Shown: positions 25,423 to 34,757, counted from the stretch's first letter. The stretch: 46,212 bases of DNA from Shewanella algicola (GCF_014648035.1 NZ_BMQI01000042.1:1-46212), one strand, 5' to 3'. Numbers and translations are program-made. Notes: a model not told the origin generated them from the sequence alone.

Positions 25423-26179
25423 AAAAGATACCGTTACTGGAACTATGATTTTTATTATCGTTTTAAGTTTGGTTTGCTCGTTTATGATCACAGGTACAGC
25501 TGAGATTTTAAAAGAGCGTAAGCTGGCTAAAAAACGTGATGAAGTGAAGCAGTTTGTATTAAAAGCCGCAGGCATTGATATTAGCCAAGGTGATTTTAAT
25601 GCCCTGTTCGAACAACGTGTTAAGCCTAAAATGGTGAATCTGGCCAGTGGTCAAGTTACCGAAAAAGACAACTTACTCGATTTTGACGAGCGTATGGCGG
25701 CCATTAACCCTGAGACGTCAACTAAGCCTAAAAAAGATATCGCCAAGATTAAAACCATGGCGACTGATATCCGTATTTTTGAAGTTTATGATGCTAATGG
25801 TCAGCTATCTAGCATTGTGATGCCAATCTACGGTAAAGGTTTATGGTCGATTATTTACGGTTACATGGCAATTAGGCCTGATCTGAACACCATTGAAAAT
25901 ATCGTATTTTATGAACACGGTGAAACCCCAGGTATTGCTGATTTTGTTACCGACCCACAATGGTTAGCTTTGTGGCAGGGCAAAAAGTTGTTTGATGACA
26001 AAGGCAAAGTGGCTATTAAAGTCATCAAAGGCGGCGCTAAAGAAGGTGATATTCACGGTATCGATGGTGTCAGTGGTGCAACACGTACCGGTGTGGGGAT
26101 TCAACGTTTAGTTGGGTTTTGGTTTGGCGTTGAAGGGTATCAAACCTATTTACACGCTATTGCTGCGGAGGGTAAATAA
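25412..26179 (+). CDS. nqrC: Na+-translocating NADH:quinone reductase subunit C
   Basis: 255 residues. One N-terminal transmembrane helix (TGTMIFIIVLSLVCSFMITG) anchors a periplasmic FMN domain. GVSGATRTGVGIQ at about 220 carries the FMN-linked threonine (S(T)GAT motif). PIYGKGLWSIIYGYMAI and YEHGETPG are further family marks. GGAG lies upstream of the ATG, and the start overlaps the end of nqrB. Confidence 0.95.
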   Translation: MAFKKDTVTGTMIFIIVLSLVCSFMITGTAEILKERKLAKKRDEVKQFVLKAAGIDISQGDFNALFEQRVKPKMVNLASGQVTEKDNLLDFDERMAAINPETSTKPKKDIAKIKTMATDIRIFEVYDANGQLSSIVMPIYGKGLWSIIYGYMAIRPDLNTIENIVFYEHGETPGIADFVTDPQWLALWQGKKLFDDKGKVAIKVIKGGAKEGDIHGIDGVSGATRTGVGIQRLVGFWFGVEGYQTYLHAIAAEGK

Positions 26180-26800
26180 ATGAGCCAAGTCAGTTCGACT
26201 CGCGAGATTTTAACATCGCCAATTTTTACCAATAACCCTGTTGCTATGCAGGTACTGGGTGTGTGTTCGGCATTGGCGGTCAGTAACTCAATGCAGACCG
26301 CATTAGTGATGACCTTAGCCGTGACCTTTGTACTGGTTTTTTCAAATGTAATTATTTCTAGTATTCGTCACTTTATTCCCAACAGTGTCCGTATTATTGC
26401 GCAAATGACCGTGATTGCTTCATTGGTGATTATCGTTGATATGGTGTTGCAAGATGTAGCGTATGAACTATCAAAACAGTTATCTGTGTTTGTAAGTTTA
26501 ATCATTACTAACTGCATCATTATGGGCCGTGCAGAAGCCTTTGCCATGAAGCATCCACCGCATTTAGCGCTGGTTGACGCATTAGGCAACTCTATAGGTT
26601 ATGGCTTGATTTTGTTAGGCGTGGCATTTGTACGTGAGTTATTAGGTCGTGGCAGTTTGTTTGGCCATGAGATATTAACCACCATCGAAAACGGTGGTTG
26701 GTACCTTGCAAATGAAATGTTCACATTACCGCCTAGCGCATTCTTTTTAATTGGCGTGATGATTTGGGCCATTAAAGTCGTTCAGCGTAAGCGCAGTTAA
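26180..26800 (+). CDS. nqrD: Na+-translocating NADH:quinone reductase subunit D
   Basis: 206 residues, six transmembrane helices. Conserved stretches NNPVAMQVLGVCSALAV, ITNCIIMGRAEAFAMKH and FVRELLGRGSLFGHEI are typical of NqrD/RnfE. The cysteine in TNCIIMGRAEAF pairs with the matching one in NqrE to hold the intramembrane iron site. It follows the nqrC stop with no gap; GGAGGG upstream. Confidence 0.95.
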   Translation: MSQVSSTREILTSPIFTNNPVAMQVLGVCSALAVSNSMQTALVMTLAVTFVLVFSNVIISSIRHFIPNSVRIIAQMTVIASLVIIVDMVLQDVAYELSKQLSVFVSLIITNCIIMGRAEAFAMKHPPHLALVDALGNSIGYGLILLGVAFVRELLGRGSLFGHEILTTIENGGWYLANEMFTLPPSAFFLIGVMIWAIKVVQRKRS

Positions 26801-26809
26801 GGAGGCATC

Positions 26810-27418
26810 ATGGAACACTATATTAATTTATTTATCCAGGCTGCATTTATCGACAACATGGCCCTGTCTTTTTTCTTGGGCATGTGTACGTTTCTTGCGG
26901 TATCTAAAAAGGTGTCTACCGCCTTTGGTTTAGGGATTGCTGTCATTGTGGTGATGATGTTGGCAGTGCCATTAAATCAAATCATTTACGTCAATATTCT
27001 TGCACCAGGCGCATTAGCCTGGGCAGGTTATGCTGAACTGAATTTAAGCTACTTGCAGCTCATTACCTTTATTGGGGTTATTGCCGCATTAGTGCAAATT
27101 TTAGAAATGTTTTTAGACCGTTACATTCCTACTTTGTATCAGTCATTGGGGATCTTTTTGCCGCTATTAACCGTAAACTGCGCCATTTTTGCTGGGGTAA
27201 TTTTTATGGCTAACCGTGACTACAACTTAACTGAGTCAATCGTATTTGCTTCAGGTTCGGCTGTGGGTTGGGCGATGGCGATTGTATTACTTGCAGGTTT
27301 ACGTGAGCGGATGAAGTTTCATGCCATTCCCGATGGGTTACAAGGTATCGGAATTACCTTTATTACCACTGGATTGATGGCACTTGGGTTTATGTCTTTT
27401 GCTGGCATCACGTTATAA
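26810..27418 (+). CDS. nqrE: Na+-translocating NADH:quinone reductase subunit E
   Basis: 202 residues, six transmembrane helices, homologous to NqrD but of opposite topology. Starts MEHYINLFIQAAFIDNMALS after a very strong AAGGAGG. FFLGMCTFLAVSKKV and LLTVNCAIFAGVIFM contain the cysteines that coordinate iron with NqrD. GLRERMKFHAIPDGLQG near the end is diagnostic. Confidence 0.95.
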   Translation: MEHYINLFIQAAFIDNMALSFFLGMCTFLAVSKKVSTAFGLGIAVIVVMMLAVPLNQIIYVNILAPGALAWAGYAELNLSYLQLITFIGVIAALVQILEMFLDRYIPTLYQSLGIFLPLLTVNCAIFAGVIFMANRDYNLTESIVFASGSAVGWAMAIVLLAGLRERMKFHAIPDGLQGIGITFITTGLMALGFMSFAGITL

Positions 27419-27442
27419 CGCATTGATAAGAAGGGCTATGTA

Positions 27443-28660
27443 ATGGAAATGGCAATAGGTATAGGCATGTTTACCATTGTGGTATGCATCCTAGTAATGG
27501 TGATTTTACTCGCCAAGCGTAAGTTAGTCAGCACCGAAGATGTCACTATTAGTATTAACGGTGATGCTGAAAAAACAGTTAGAACGCCAGCGGGCGACAA
27601 GTTACTTGGCGCGTTAGCAGGACATCAAATTTTTATTCCGTCTGCATGTGGTGGCGGTGGTACTTGTGGTCAATGCCGTGTAACAGTAAAGTCTGGTGGC
27701 GGTGATATTTTGGCTACTGAGCTGGACCACATTACTAAAAAAGAAGCCAAAGAAGGTTGTCGTTTAGCGTGTCAGGTTGCCGTGCGTACCGACATGGAGC
27801 TTGAAGTTGACGAAGAAATCTTTGGAGTTAAAAAATGGCAATGTGAGGTTATTTCAAATGATAACCAGGCAACCTTTATTAAAGAATTGTTGTTAAAAAT
27901 TCCTGATGGCGAAGAAGTGCTATTTAAAGCGGGTGGTTATATTCAAATTGAAGCCCCTGCGCATGAAGTGCGTTATGCCGATTTTGATATCCCTGAAGAA
28001 TATCGTGGTGACTGGGTTAAATACGGTTTATTCGACTTAGTGTCTAAGGTAGATGAAGACGTATTACGTGCTTACTCAATGGCAAACTACCCTGATGAAA
28101 AGGGCCGCATTATGCTTAACGTGCGTATTGCGACCCCGCCAAAAGAAGGCTTACCACCAGGTAAAATGTCGTCGTACATCTTTAATTTAAAAGCCGGTGA
28201 CAAGGTGACTATTTCAGGGCCATTTGGTGAGTTCTTTGTTAAAGAGACCGATGCTGAGATGGTGTTTGTTGGCGGTGGAGCGGGTATGGCGCCAATGCGA
28301 TCACACATTTTTAATCAATTAAAAAGTGTTAAAACCAAGCGTAAAATGAGCTTTTGGTATGGCGCTCGCTCAACTCGTGAAGTGTTTTATCAACAAGACT
28401 TTGATCAGCTGGCTGCCGAAAATGATAACTTTGTGTGGCATGTGGCACTGTCTGATCCGCTGCCAGAAGATAACTGGACGGGTTACACCGGCTTTATTCA
28501 TAATGTGCTGTATGAGAACTACTTAAAGCAGCATAAAGCGCCAGAAGATTGTGAGTTTTATATGTGTGGCCCTCCAATCATGAATGCCTCTGTAATTAGT
28601 ATGCTAGAAAGTTTAGGTGTTGAATCTGAAAACATCTTGTTAGATGACTTTGGTGATTAA
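27443..28660 (+). CDS. nqrF: Na+-translocating NADH:quinone reductase subunit F (FAD, 2Fe-2S)
   Basis: 405 residues; the electron entry subunit. One N-terminal helix (about 4-24) anchors it. A ferredoxin domain has 2Fe-2S ligands Cys69, Cys75, Cys78 and Cys110 (SACGGGGTCGQC ... GCRLAC). An FAD/NADH reductase domain follows: RAYSMANYP, ISGPFGEF, VGGGAGMAPMRSH and YMCGPPIM. Electrons go from NADH to FAD, 2Fe-2S and on to NqrD/E, NqrC and NqrB. Last gene of the operon, followed by a terminator. Confidence 0.96.
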   Translation: MEMAIGIGMFTIVVCILVMVILLAKRKLVSTEDVTISINGDAEKTVRTPAGDKLLGALAGHQIFIPSACGGGGTCGQCRVTVKSGGGDILATELDHITKKEAKEGCRLACQVAVRTDMELEVDEEIFGVKKWQCEVISNDNQATFIKELLLKIPDGEEVLFKAGGYIQIEAPAHEVRYADFDIPEEYRGDWVKYGLFDLVSKVDEDVLRAYSMANYPDEKGRIMLNVRIATPPKEGLPPGKMSSYIFNLKAGDKVTISGPFGEFFVKETDAEMVFVGGGAGMAPMRSHIFNQLKSVKTKRKMSFWYGARSTREVFYQQDFDQLAAENDNFVWHVALSDPLPEDNWTGYTGFIHNVLYENYLKQHKAPEDCEFYMCGPPIMNASVISMLESLGVESENILLDDFGD

Positions 28661-28676
28661 TCTAGGCTACAAATAA

Positions 28677-28711
28677 CAATCCCCAACGTGATAAGCGTTG
28701 GGGATTTTTTT
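28677..28711 (+). terminator. Intrinsic terminator of the nqr operon
   Basis: AATCCCCAACG and CGTTGGGGATT form an 11-pair stem with a 7-base loop, followed by a T-run. It lies 16 bases after the nqrF stop. Confidence 0.92.
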
Positions 28712-28731
28712 ATGCAGTAGACATTTAGAGT

Positions 28732-28911
28732 TTAACTTAAGCGATCAGAAAACCTCAAACAGCGCATAACCTCATCTTTATTAAAACTGAGCTCTTCACC
28801 ATGTTGTTCGCTAGTTAATAAGCTTTCACGAGCGTAACGCCTAATTGTTGTTGGTGTTTTGTCCAGTATTTTGCAGACTTCATCTAAAGTTAAATAATCA
28901 TTATCAATCAT
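28732..28911 (-). CDS. Small helix-turn-helix DNA-binding protein (MerR/excisionase-like)
   Basis: 59 residues. The ATG at 28911 was chosen because GGAGGTGA stands three bases upstream; the ATG 12 bases earlier is part of that signal. YLTLDEVCKILDKTPTTIRRYARE is a winged-helix/MerR-type HTH with the TIRRYARE recognition helix. There is no effector or dimerisation domain. Such tiny proteins act as excisionases or accessory regulators; no phage or plasmid genes are nearby, so its target is unknown. Confidence 0.7.
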   Translation of the reverse strand: MIDNDYLTLDEVCKILDKTPTTIRRYARESLLTSEQHGEELSFNKDEVMRCLRFSDRLS

Positions 28912-29011
28912 ATTCACCTCCATTTTATGGTTTGCTAGTTAGTTAATTAACTCGGTGTCGCCTTTTGCGTTTTATCAGCCCCTAAAGCAATAATAAGAGC
29001 AGTTAGGCGTT

Positions 29012-29698
29012 TTATTCATGATGACGGTCATGCATCATCATATTGCTGATGGTTCTCGTTGTTGGGGCAGCTTGTGGCGCCAAAGCAACTTGATACATTG
29101 CTTCTGCTACTGTTTCAGCCTGGATTGGTTGATATTGTCGAAGAGGCCCCACAAATAACCACGACAAGCCCCCTAAAAGCACCTGGCCAATACCTTCTAA
29201 GAAGCGGCTCTCCTCACGTTTGCCAAGCAATAAACTGGGTTGGAAAATATTCAATACAGGGAGGGCGAGGGTCATGAGTGACTGCTCTAATTCACCTTTA
29301 ACCCGGTTATAAAAGACGGATGACTTTGCACTGGCACCGTGGGCGGTAGTAACCACTAAAAATTTAAGCGCTGGGTTTGCTTGGGCCTGAACTAATTTTG
29401 CAAATGCCAGTACTGCTAGTTTGTCGACCTGAATAAACACCTCTTCACTGCCAGCTTGTTTAATCGTGGTCCCTAAGCAACAAAACGCATGATCAATTTT
29501 GTCGGTCAATGTGAGCTCGTGTAACTCATCAAGTTGGCAGGCAATAAATTGGACTTTTTCTGCGCCAAACTGATGCTCAACTAAAGCCGGTGTTGAGCGA
29601 CCGATAACGATAACTTTGCTGTAGTGTTCACTTTCTATTAATTGGCTGAGTAACGCATTACCCACTAAGCCAGTCGCACCCATTATCGCTGCAATCAT
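29012..29698 (-). CDS. Atypical short-chain dehydrogenase / NAD(P)-binding protein (TIP30-like)
   Basis: 228 residues. The N-terminal Rossmann motif GATGLVGNALL binds NAD(P). HAFCCLGTTIKQAGSEE and FLVVTTAHGASAKSSVFYNRVKGELE give the Ser and the YxxxK pair of the SDR active site. The C-terminal ILFQPSLLLGKREESR-type block (here NIFQPSLLLGKREESR) is typical of the HTATIP2/TIP30-like group. Substrate unknown. AAAGGA upstream of the ATG. It is divergent from the nitroreductase gene with about 150 bases between. Confidence 0.85.
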   Translation of the reverse strand: MIAAIMGATGLVGNALLSQLIESEHYSKVIVIGRSTPALVEHQFGAEKVQFIACQLDELHELTLTDKIDHAFCCLGTTIKQAGSEEVFIQVDKLAVLAFAKLVQAQANPALKFLVVTTAHGASAKSSVFYNRVKGELEQSLMTLALPVLNIFQPSLLLGKREESRFLEGIGQVLLGGLSWLFVGPLRQYQPIQAETVAEAMYQVALAPQAAPTTRTISNMMMHDRHHE

Positions 29699-29849
29699 AT
29701 AATCCTTTATTAAGCTAAATATTGAATTGATGGTATTGAATGTAATCTGTCATTGTGTCGGTTTCAATAAGAATATTTGTGTAGCATTTTTTGTTATGTT
29801 TGTTAGCTTAGAGCGATGTTTTCAATCGTCTCATTTATAAGGACTTGTT

Positions 29850-30518
29850 ATGACCGCGCATTTGCCGCTCACCGATTTTATAGAATATCCTCAAGATGAA
29901 ATGCTCAAGCGCGCGCAAGACAATTACCAACATGTTAAGCGTCGTCACTCCATACGGGTCTTTTCTGATCGCGCTGTCCCTCAAGCTATTATAGAGCAAT
30001 GTATCTTGGCCGCTGGCACCGCACCTAACGGCGCTAACCACCAACCCTGGCATTTTGTGGCCATTAGTAGCCCTGAGATAAAAGCACAAATTCGACAGCA
30101 AGCAGAAGCTCTTGAGCAAGCTTTTTATGCTGGCAGAGCAGGCGAAGAGTGGTTAGATGCGTTAAAACCATTAGGCACCGACGCGAACAAACCTTATTTA
30201 GAGCATGCACCCTGGTTGATTGCGGTGTTTAGTCAGAAACGTAGCGAAGATGAGGGCGCGCAAAAGACAAATTATTATGTGCATGAGTCTGTGGGGATCG
30301 CGACTGGTTTTTTAATTCAGGCCTTGCACCATGCTGGGTTAGGTACGTTAACCCATACGCCCAAACCAATGAGCTTTTTAAGTAAGGTGTGTGGCCGCGA
30401 CAACGATAATGAACGGCCTTATATGTTAATTATTGCAGGCTATCCCGCTGAGGGTGCGAGCATCCCACAGCATGCCGTGAATAAAAAGTCCCTCGCTGAA
30501 ATGTGTGACTTTATCTAA
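29850..30518 (+). CDS. Nitroreductase-family flavoprotein, iodotyrosine-deiodinase-like
   Basis: 222 residues; FMN-binding. RRHSIRVFSDR (about 31-41) and GTAPNGANHQPWHFV (about 57-71) are the FMN phosphate and isoalloxazine contacts. The region EALEQAFYAGRAGEEWLDAL followed by DANKPYLEHAPWLI resembles the active-site lid of iodotyrosine deiodinases, with Glu, Tyr and Lys in the expected order. Bacterial members dehalogenate halotyrosines in vitro; a nitroreductase activity is the alternative. AAGGA lies six bases upstream of the ATG. Monocistronic. Confidence 0.8.
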   Translation: MTAHLPLTDFIEYPQDEMLKRAQDNYQHVKRRHSIRVFSDRAVPQAIIEQCILAAGTAPNGANHQPWHFVAISSPEIKAQIRQQAEALEQAFYAGRAGEEWLDALKPLGTDANKPYLEHAPWLIAVFSQKRSEDEGAQKTNYYVHESVGIATGFLIQALHHAGLGTLTHTPKPMSFLSKVCGRDNDNERPYMLIIAGYPAEGASIPQHAVNKKSLAEMCDFI

Positions 30519-30650
30519 GTTGAAGCAATATGCTTAGCTGTTTTTTAACCTTGTTAAAGCATATCGTGATTTGCTAAAGTAACTTATTATCGATAAGGAT
30601 TAATGCTAGACTTTTTGGATGTATGAATAACCGTATTAAATGGAGTTAAT

Positions 30651-31037
30651 ATGAATCTAACAAGCTCTCTGCTGATATTTGCACTAGGCGGCATGGTGTC
30701 AATGCTCGCTGAAGCTGACAATCAACAGACTCAATCTACCCAGGGCGAATTGGTCGAATTGTCGATAATACTTAGTGAGCATTCTATTGCCCTAAATTGT
30801 TTACCGAAAACCCAAGCGGCCAGCATAAATGCAGATTGGGTGGTTGAGTGTAATCGATTGGCCTATGAATACTTATTAGCAAAATCTGCTGAAGGTATGG
30901 CGTTTCAACGCCAAGTGAATGAAAAACCTTTCGGCATGGCCGCCGACTTTATTGCCACTAATTTGATGCAAAATCCGGCCAGTTTTAAGGCGGCACATAT
31001 TTCTCAAGAGTTTGAGTTTATACCTAAAAAAACCTAA
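30651..31037 (+). CDS. Small exported protein of unknown function
   Basis: 128 residues. Signal peptide MNLTSSLLIFALGGMVSMLAEA, cleavage near AEA-DNQ. The mature part has two cysteines (ALNCLPK and VVECNRLAYEYL), probably disulfide-linked in the periplasm. GGAG directly precedes the ATG. No family recognised. It ends in a shared bidirectional terminator with the acyltransferase gene. Confidence 0.65.
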   Translation: MNLTSSLLIFALGGMVSMLAEADNQQTQSTQGELVELSIILSEHSIALNCLPKTQAASINADWVVECNRLAYEYLLAKSAEGMAFQRQVNEKPFGMAADFIATNLMQNPASFKAAHISQEFEFIPKKT

Positions 31038-31056
31038 ATATTGTAGAAAATTGAAT

Positions 31057-31084
31057 AAAAAAGCGCCGTTATGGCGCTTTTTTA
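31057..31084. terminator. Bidirectional intrinsic terminator
   Basis: AAAAAAGCGCC, loop GTTAT, GGCGCTTTTTT. The A-run and T-run allow it to stop both the plus-strand exported-protein gene and the minus-strand acyltransferase gene. Confidence 0.9.
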
Positions 31085-32011
31085 TTATTTGTATAACGAT
31101 GGTGAGCCTTTAACTGGCCTGGTTTTAAAGCGTCGATGTAGCCACATATACTGGCTTCTGTTGCGGTTAATCAATTGTTCTACAACTTGATTACCGCGAA
31201 TGGCATCGTCGGTTTCATTGTCGCCAGGAAAGTTATCCAGTGCGGGCATAATTTCGAGATTATAACCGGTGTCGTCGGCATTGCGTTCAACAAAGAATGG
31301 CAACACATTAGCTTTACCTAGCCTTGCCAATGAGGTTGCACCGGTAATGGTTGCAGCATCAGGCACGGCAAAAAATGGGATAAATACCGCGCTTGAACGG
31401 CCAAAGTCTTGATCGGCGGTATACCAGATAACATCAGGGCTGCGTAAACTGCGGATCATTTGGCGTACATCACGCTTAGGCACTAAGCCTTTATTTGAGC
31501 GTAAACGGCCTTTAACCTGTAAATATTCCATCACCGGATTGTTATGCGGGCGATATACGCCAATGCCAGGTGCAAATTGGCCAAAGATACGTGCGCCCAT
31601 TTCAAGTGGTAAGCAATGCACCGCAAATAAAATTACCCCTTTACCATTGTCTAAGCTGTTACTGACATGCTCAGTGCCTTTAATGGTCATGTGTTGTTGA
31701 ACACGTTCATTTGACCACCACCAAGCATTAATGGTGTCGAATAATGCTTTGCCGGTTTCTTCAAAGGTACTATCGAGGAGTTGCTGCTTGTCTGTTTCGC
31801 TCATGTCTGGAAAGCATAAATCAATATTGCGACGCGCTGTGTGCACACGACCTTTAGCGAGTTTTTTGACTAGGTGACCAATGGCGCTGCCCATTTTCAT
31901 TTGCCAACGCAAGGGCAGTAATATCGTGGTGCGCATTAATAATACGCCAAACCACATAGGCCAATGTTTAGGATGATATAAATCAGAAGAAAATTCGGCT
32001 TTTTCGACCAC
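31085..32011 (-). CDS. lpxL: Lipid A lauroyl (late) acyltransferase, LpxL/HtrB family
   Basis: 308 residues, against about 306 in E. coli LpxL. The GTG start at 32011 gives VEKAEFSSDLYHPKHWPMWFG, which lines up with the E. coli N-terminus. A membrane segment follows (about 20-38). The catalytic His-X4-Glu is AVHCLPLEMGARIFG (about 130). GIGVYRPHNNPVMEYL, GRLRSNKGLV, VIWYTADQDFG, FIPFFAV and QYMWLHRRFKTRP are strongly conserved. It adds a secondary acyl chain to Kdo2-lipid IVA at the inner membrane. LpxP is a close alternative. Divergent from hldE, another LPS gene. Confidence 0.88.
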   Translation of the reverse strand: MVEKAEFSSDLYHPKHWPMWFGVLLMRTTILLPLRWQMKMGSAIGHLVKKLAKGRVHTARRNIDLCFPDMSETDKQQLLDSTFEETGKALFDTINAWWWSNERVQQHMTIKGTEHVSNSLDNGKGVILFAVHCLPLEMGARIFGQFAPGIGVYRPHNNPVMEYLQVKGRLRSNKGLVPKRDVRQMIRSLRSPDVIWYTADQDFGRSSAVFIPFFAVPDAATITGATSLARLGKANVLPFFVERNADDTGYNLEIMPALDNFPGDNETDDAIRGNQVVEQLINRNRSQYMWLHRRFKTRPVKGSPSLYK

Positions 32012-32116
32012 AGATGACTCGTCTTGTTCTCAAAAATTATTTGTTATTCTAACTCATTATTCTGATGAAAATTAGGTACAATTGCGGTTAAATTTTTGCA
32101 ACACAGTGAATACACT

Positions 32117-33547
32117 ATGAAGGTTTCTCTCCCAGCGTTTGAAAACGCGCGTATTTTAGTGATTGGGGATGTAATGTTAGATCGCTATTGGGTGGGTCCA
32201 ACTGGACGCATTTCTCCCGAAGCGCCTGTGCCTGTTGTTAAAATTAACCAAATTGAAGATAGACCCGGCGGTGCGGCCAACGTGGCGTTAAATATTGCCG
32301 CATTGGGCGGCCAAGTGAAGTTGGCTGGCCTTGTGGGACAAGACGAGACAGCCGAAGCACTGACCCAAGGGGTTAAAGTGTTTGGGGTTGAGCCGCAATG
32401 GTTAACTGTTGCCGATAAGCCAACGATTACAAAATTGCGAGTACTTTCGCGTAACCAACAATTAATCCGTTTGGATTTTGAAGAATCGTTCGACAAAGCC
32501 AGCAGTCAGGCGTTGTTTGATCAAAGTGAAACGATTTTAGATAACGTTGATGTGTTAGTGCTGTCTGATTATGCCAAAGGCGCGATTCACGAACCCAAAG
32601 ATTTTATCGCCAAAGCCCGCGCAAAAGGCGTGACTGTATTGGTCGACCCTAAAGGCCATGACTTTGCCCGTTACCATGGTGCATCACTTATCACTCCAAA
32701 TATGAGCGAGTTTGAAGCTGTAGTCGGTAGTGTGACCAGTGAAAGCGATTTGATTGAAAAAGCGCAGGCGTTAATTAAGCAACATGACTTTAAAGCCATT
32801 TTGGTGACACGTTCTGAAAAGGGCATGACTTTAGTGTCTAAAGACCAGCCTGAACTGCATATCCCCACAGTTGCCCGTGAAGTGTATGACGTGACAGGCG
32901 CGGGTGATACAGTGATTTCAGCGTTAGCGACATCGATTGCTGCAGGGGCAACCTTAGCTCAAGCATGTGCGATAGCGAATACCGCAGCCGGTGTGGTTGT
33001 AGGTAAACTCGGCACCTCGACCGTGAGTCGCATTGAGCTGATACAAGCATTGGCACAAAGCCATGGCGAGTCTGGCTTTGGTGTGATGACAGAAGATCAA
33101 CTCGCGTATGCAATGGAACAAGCGCGTTTACGTGGTGAACGTATTGTGATGACTAATGGTTGTTTTGATATTTTGCATGCTGGCCATGTGAGCTATTTAC
33201 AGCAGGCTAAAGCCTTAGGCGATCGCTTAATTGTGGCGGTAAACAACGATGATTCGGTGACCCGTTTAAAGGGCCCTGGTCGCCCAGTTAACCCTGTTGA
33301 TCGCCGCATGGCGGTACTTGCAGGCTTAGCTGCAGTTGATTGGGTTGTGCCCTTTAGTGAAGATACCCCACAACGCGTGATTGCCCGTTTATTACCGGAT
33401 GCCTTAGTCAAAGGTGGCGATTATAAAGTTGAAGACATCGCAGGCGGGGCAGAAGTGATTGCCGCTGGCGGTAAAGTGGAAGTGCTTGGTTTTGAAGATG
33501 GCGTGTCGACCACAGCGATTATTCAAAACATCATGTCTAAAAAGTAG
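32117..33547 (+). CDS. hldE: Bifunctional heptose kinase/adenylyltransferase HldE
   Basis: 476 residues, as in E. coli. The ATG at 32117 (MKVSLPAFENARILVIGDVMLDRYW) matches the family start; an upstream in-frame TTG is ignored. The N-terminal ribokinase-type domain (about 1-315) carries RPGGAANVALNIA and the catalytic DVTGAGDTVISAL. The C-terminal cytidylyltransferase-type domain (about 340-476) has TNGCFDILHAGHVSYL with the HxGH motif and GRPVNPVDRRMAVLAGL. It phosphorylates D-glycero-D-manno-heptose 7-phosphate and then adenylylates it, for the LPS inner core. Confidence 0.96.
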   Translation: MKVSLPAFENARILVIGDVMLDRYWVGPTGRISPEAPVPVVKINQIEDRPGGAANVALNIAALGGQVKLAGLVGQDETAEALTQGVKVFGVEPQWLTVADKPTITKLRVLSRNQQLIRLDFEESFDKASSQALFDQSETILDNVDVLVLSDYAKGAIHEPKDFIAKARAKGVTVLVDPKGHDFARYHGASLITPNMSEFEAVVGSVTSESDLIEKAQALIKQHDFKAILVTRSEKGMTLVSKDQPELHIPTVAREVYDVTGAGDTVISALATSIAAGATLAQACAIANTAAGVVVGKLGTSTVSRIELIQALAQSHGESGFGVMTEDQLAYAMEQARLRGERIVMTNGCFDILHAGHVSYLQQAKALGDRLIVAVNNDDSVTRLKGPGRPVNPVDRRMAVLAGLAAVDWVVPFSEDTPQRVIARLLPDALVKGGDYKVEDIAGGAEVIAAGGKVEVLGFEDGVSTTAIIQNIMSKK

Positions 33548-33549
33548 TG

Positions 33550-34515
33550 ATGACTTTTCACTGGCAATGGTTATTCGTTAGCCTTATCGGTTTCAGTGTT
33601 GCTGTTGCCAGTGAGCCCCTCTCAGTTCAACCCCTCTCAGCGAGCGCATCGGCTCATACCGCTGTTAATACAATAAAACCGATGTCAGACTCAGTTACCT
33701 CGAGTTACCGGCAAGGTTATTTTACCGATATCGCTAACAAACGCGCGTTAGTGTGTTATGTGACGACGTTAAGCGACTGCTTGCAAATGTTGCCGACACA
33801 TTTACGCCAGCAAACGGTATTTTCTCGCGCTGCGATACGTAACGCCATAGGCTATAAAAGTGCCATGGTGCTGTCAGCTCACGATAAAGCCATTGCTGGG
33901 GTGATAGTGCTTAATCCCAATAAAGACATTTCTGAGCAAAGTGGCTCAATAGGGCTCACGACTTACCAATTGCCTTTAAAGCAACAGGCGCAGCTTACCT
34001 TGTGGCATGAGCTAGGGCATTTGTACAATATCGATCTGCAACAAACCTTACTGCCACGTTCGCTATCAGAGTATCAGCATGAATGGTTAGCCGATATCTA
34101 TCTACTCTGGCGCATTGCTCATCATTATCCGCAGCTCGATTTAGCTTGGCAGCAGTTTCATCGCCGAAATTTAGCGTTAATTAATGACAGTGCCAATTTA
34201 TCTCATTGGAGCGCCCCGCAACTGCAAATTGCGTTGACTCACTACAGTATTGAACAGTTACAGAAGTTTGTTCGGTATGAGGATTTTATTGCTGCCGCTT
34301 ATCCGTTAATGCCGTTGTGGTCTGAACGCGATATGGCGGAGTTTTCAAGCTTAATACAACGCACTTTTGGCGCTGGGGTGGTACAACCGTTACCTGGCTA
34401 TATGTTTTGGCGGCAACCCAAGCTTGCTGAAGTCTTATCGCCAACCCTTGAGCAGTTAATGGGCAAAGACAATGCCCAACTTTGGTTGCAGCAGCAATTT
34501 CGCACGATTGAATAA
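33550..34515 (+). CDS. Putative exported zinc metallopeptidase
   Basis: 321 residues from the ATG at 33550, two bases after the hldE stop. A GTG at 33547 overlapping the stop is an alternative, and either way translation is probably coupled. The signal peptide (about 1-21) ends near VAVAS. At about 155 lies TLWHELGHLYNID, a gluzincin-type HExxH, followed about 25 residues later by HEWLADIYLLW, where Glu and Asp could be the third ligand. There are two cysteines near residue 70-80. No named family is recognised. Position behind hldE hints at an envelope role, but this is inference. Confidence 0.7.
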   Translation: MTFHWQWLFVSLIGFSVAVASEPLSVQPLSASASAHTAVNTIKPMSDSVTSSYRQGYFTDIANKRALVCYVTTLSDCLQMLPTHLRQQTVFSRAAIRNAIGYKSAMVLSAHDKAIAGVIVLNPNKDISEQSGSIGLTTYQLPLKQQAQLTLWHELGHLYNIDLQQTLLPRSLSEYQHEWLADIYLLWRIAHHYPQLDLAWQQFHRRNLALINDSANLSHWSAPQLQIALTHYSIEQLQKFVRYEDFIAAAYPLMPLWSERDMAEFSSLIQRTFGAGVVQPLPGYMFWRQPKLAEVLSPTLEQLMGKDNAQLWLQQQFRTIE

Positions 34516-34757
34516 TTTGTAACTTTTTGTGATTCTCGTCTATTGACTTATTTATTTACCGTATGCCGCTTGTTTATGAACAAGTTCTATAACCTTTGAT
34601 TTTAAAGGGGTAAATCAATCGTTATCGCGATAATATTCTGATTTATACTGGCTTTCTGGATATTGTACGGTTAAATATGTTGTAAATTTGCTGATTCTTA
34701 GCAGAATTTTCTAGTGTGGTCTGGTAAGCTCTGGCACCAAAATAATTAGAGAGACCC

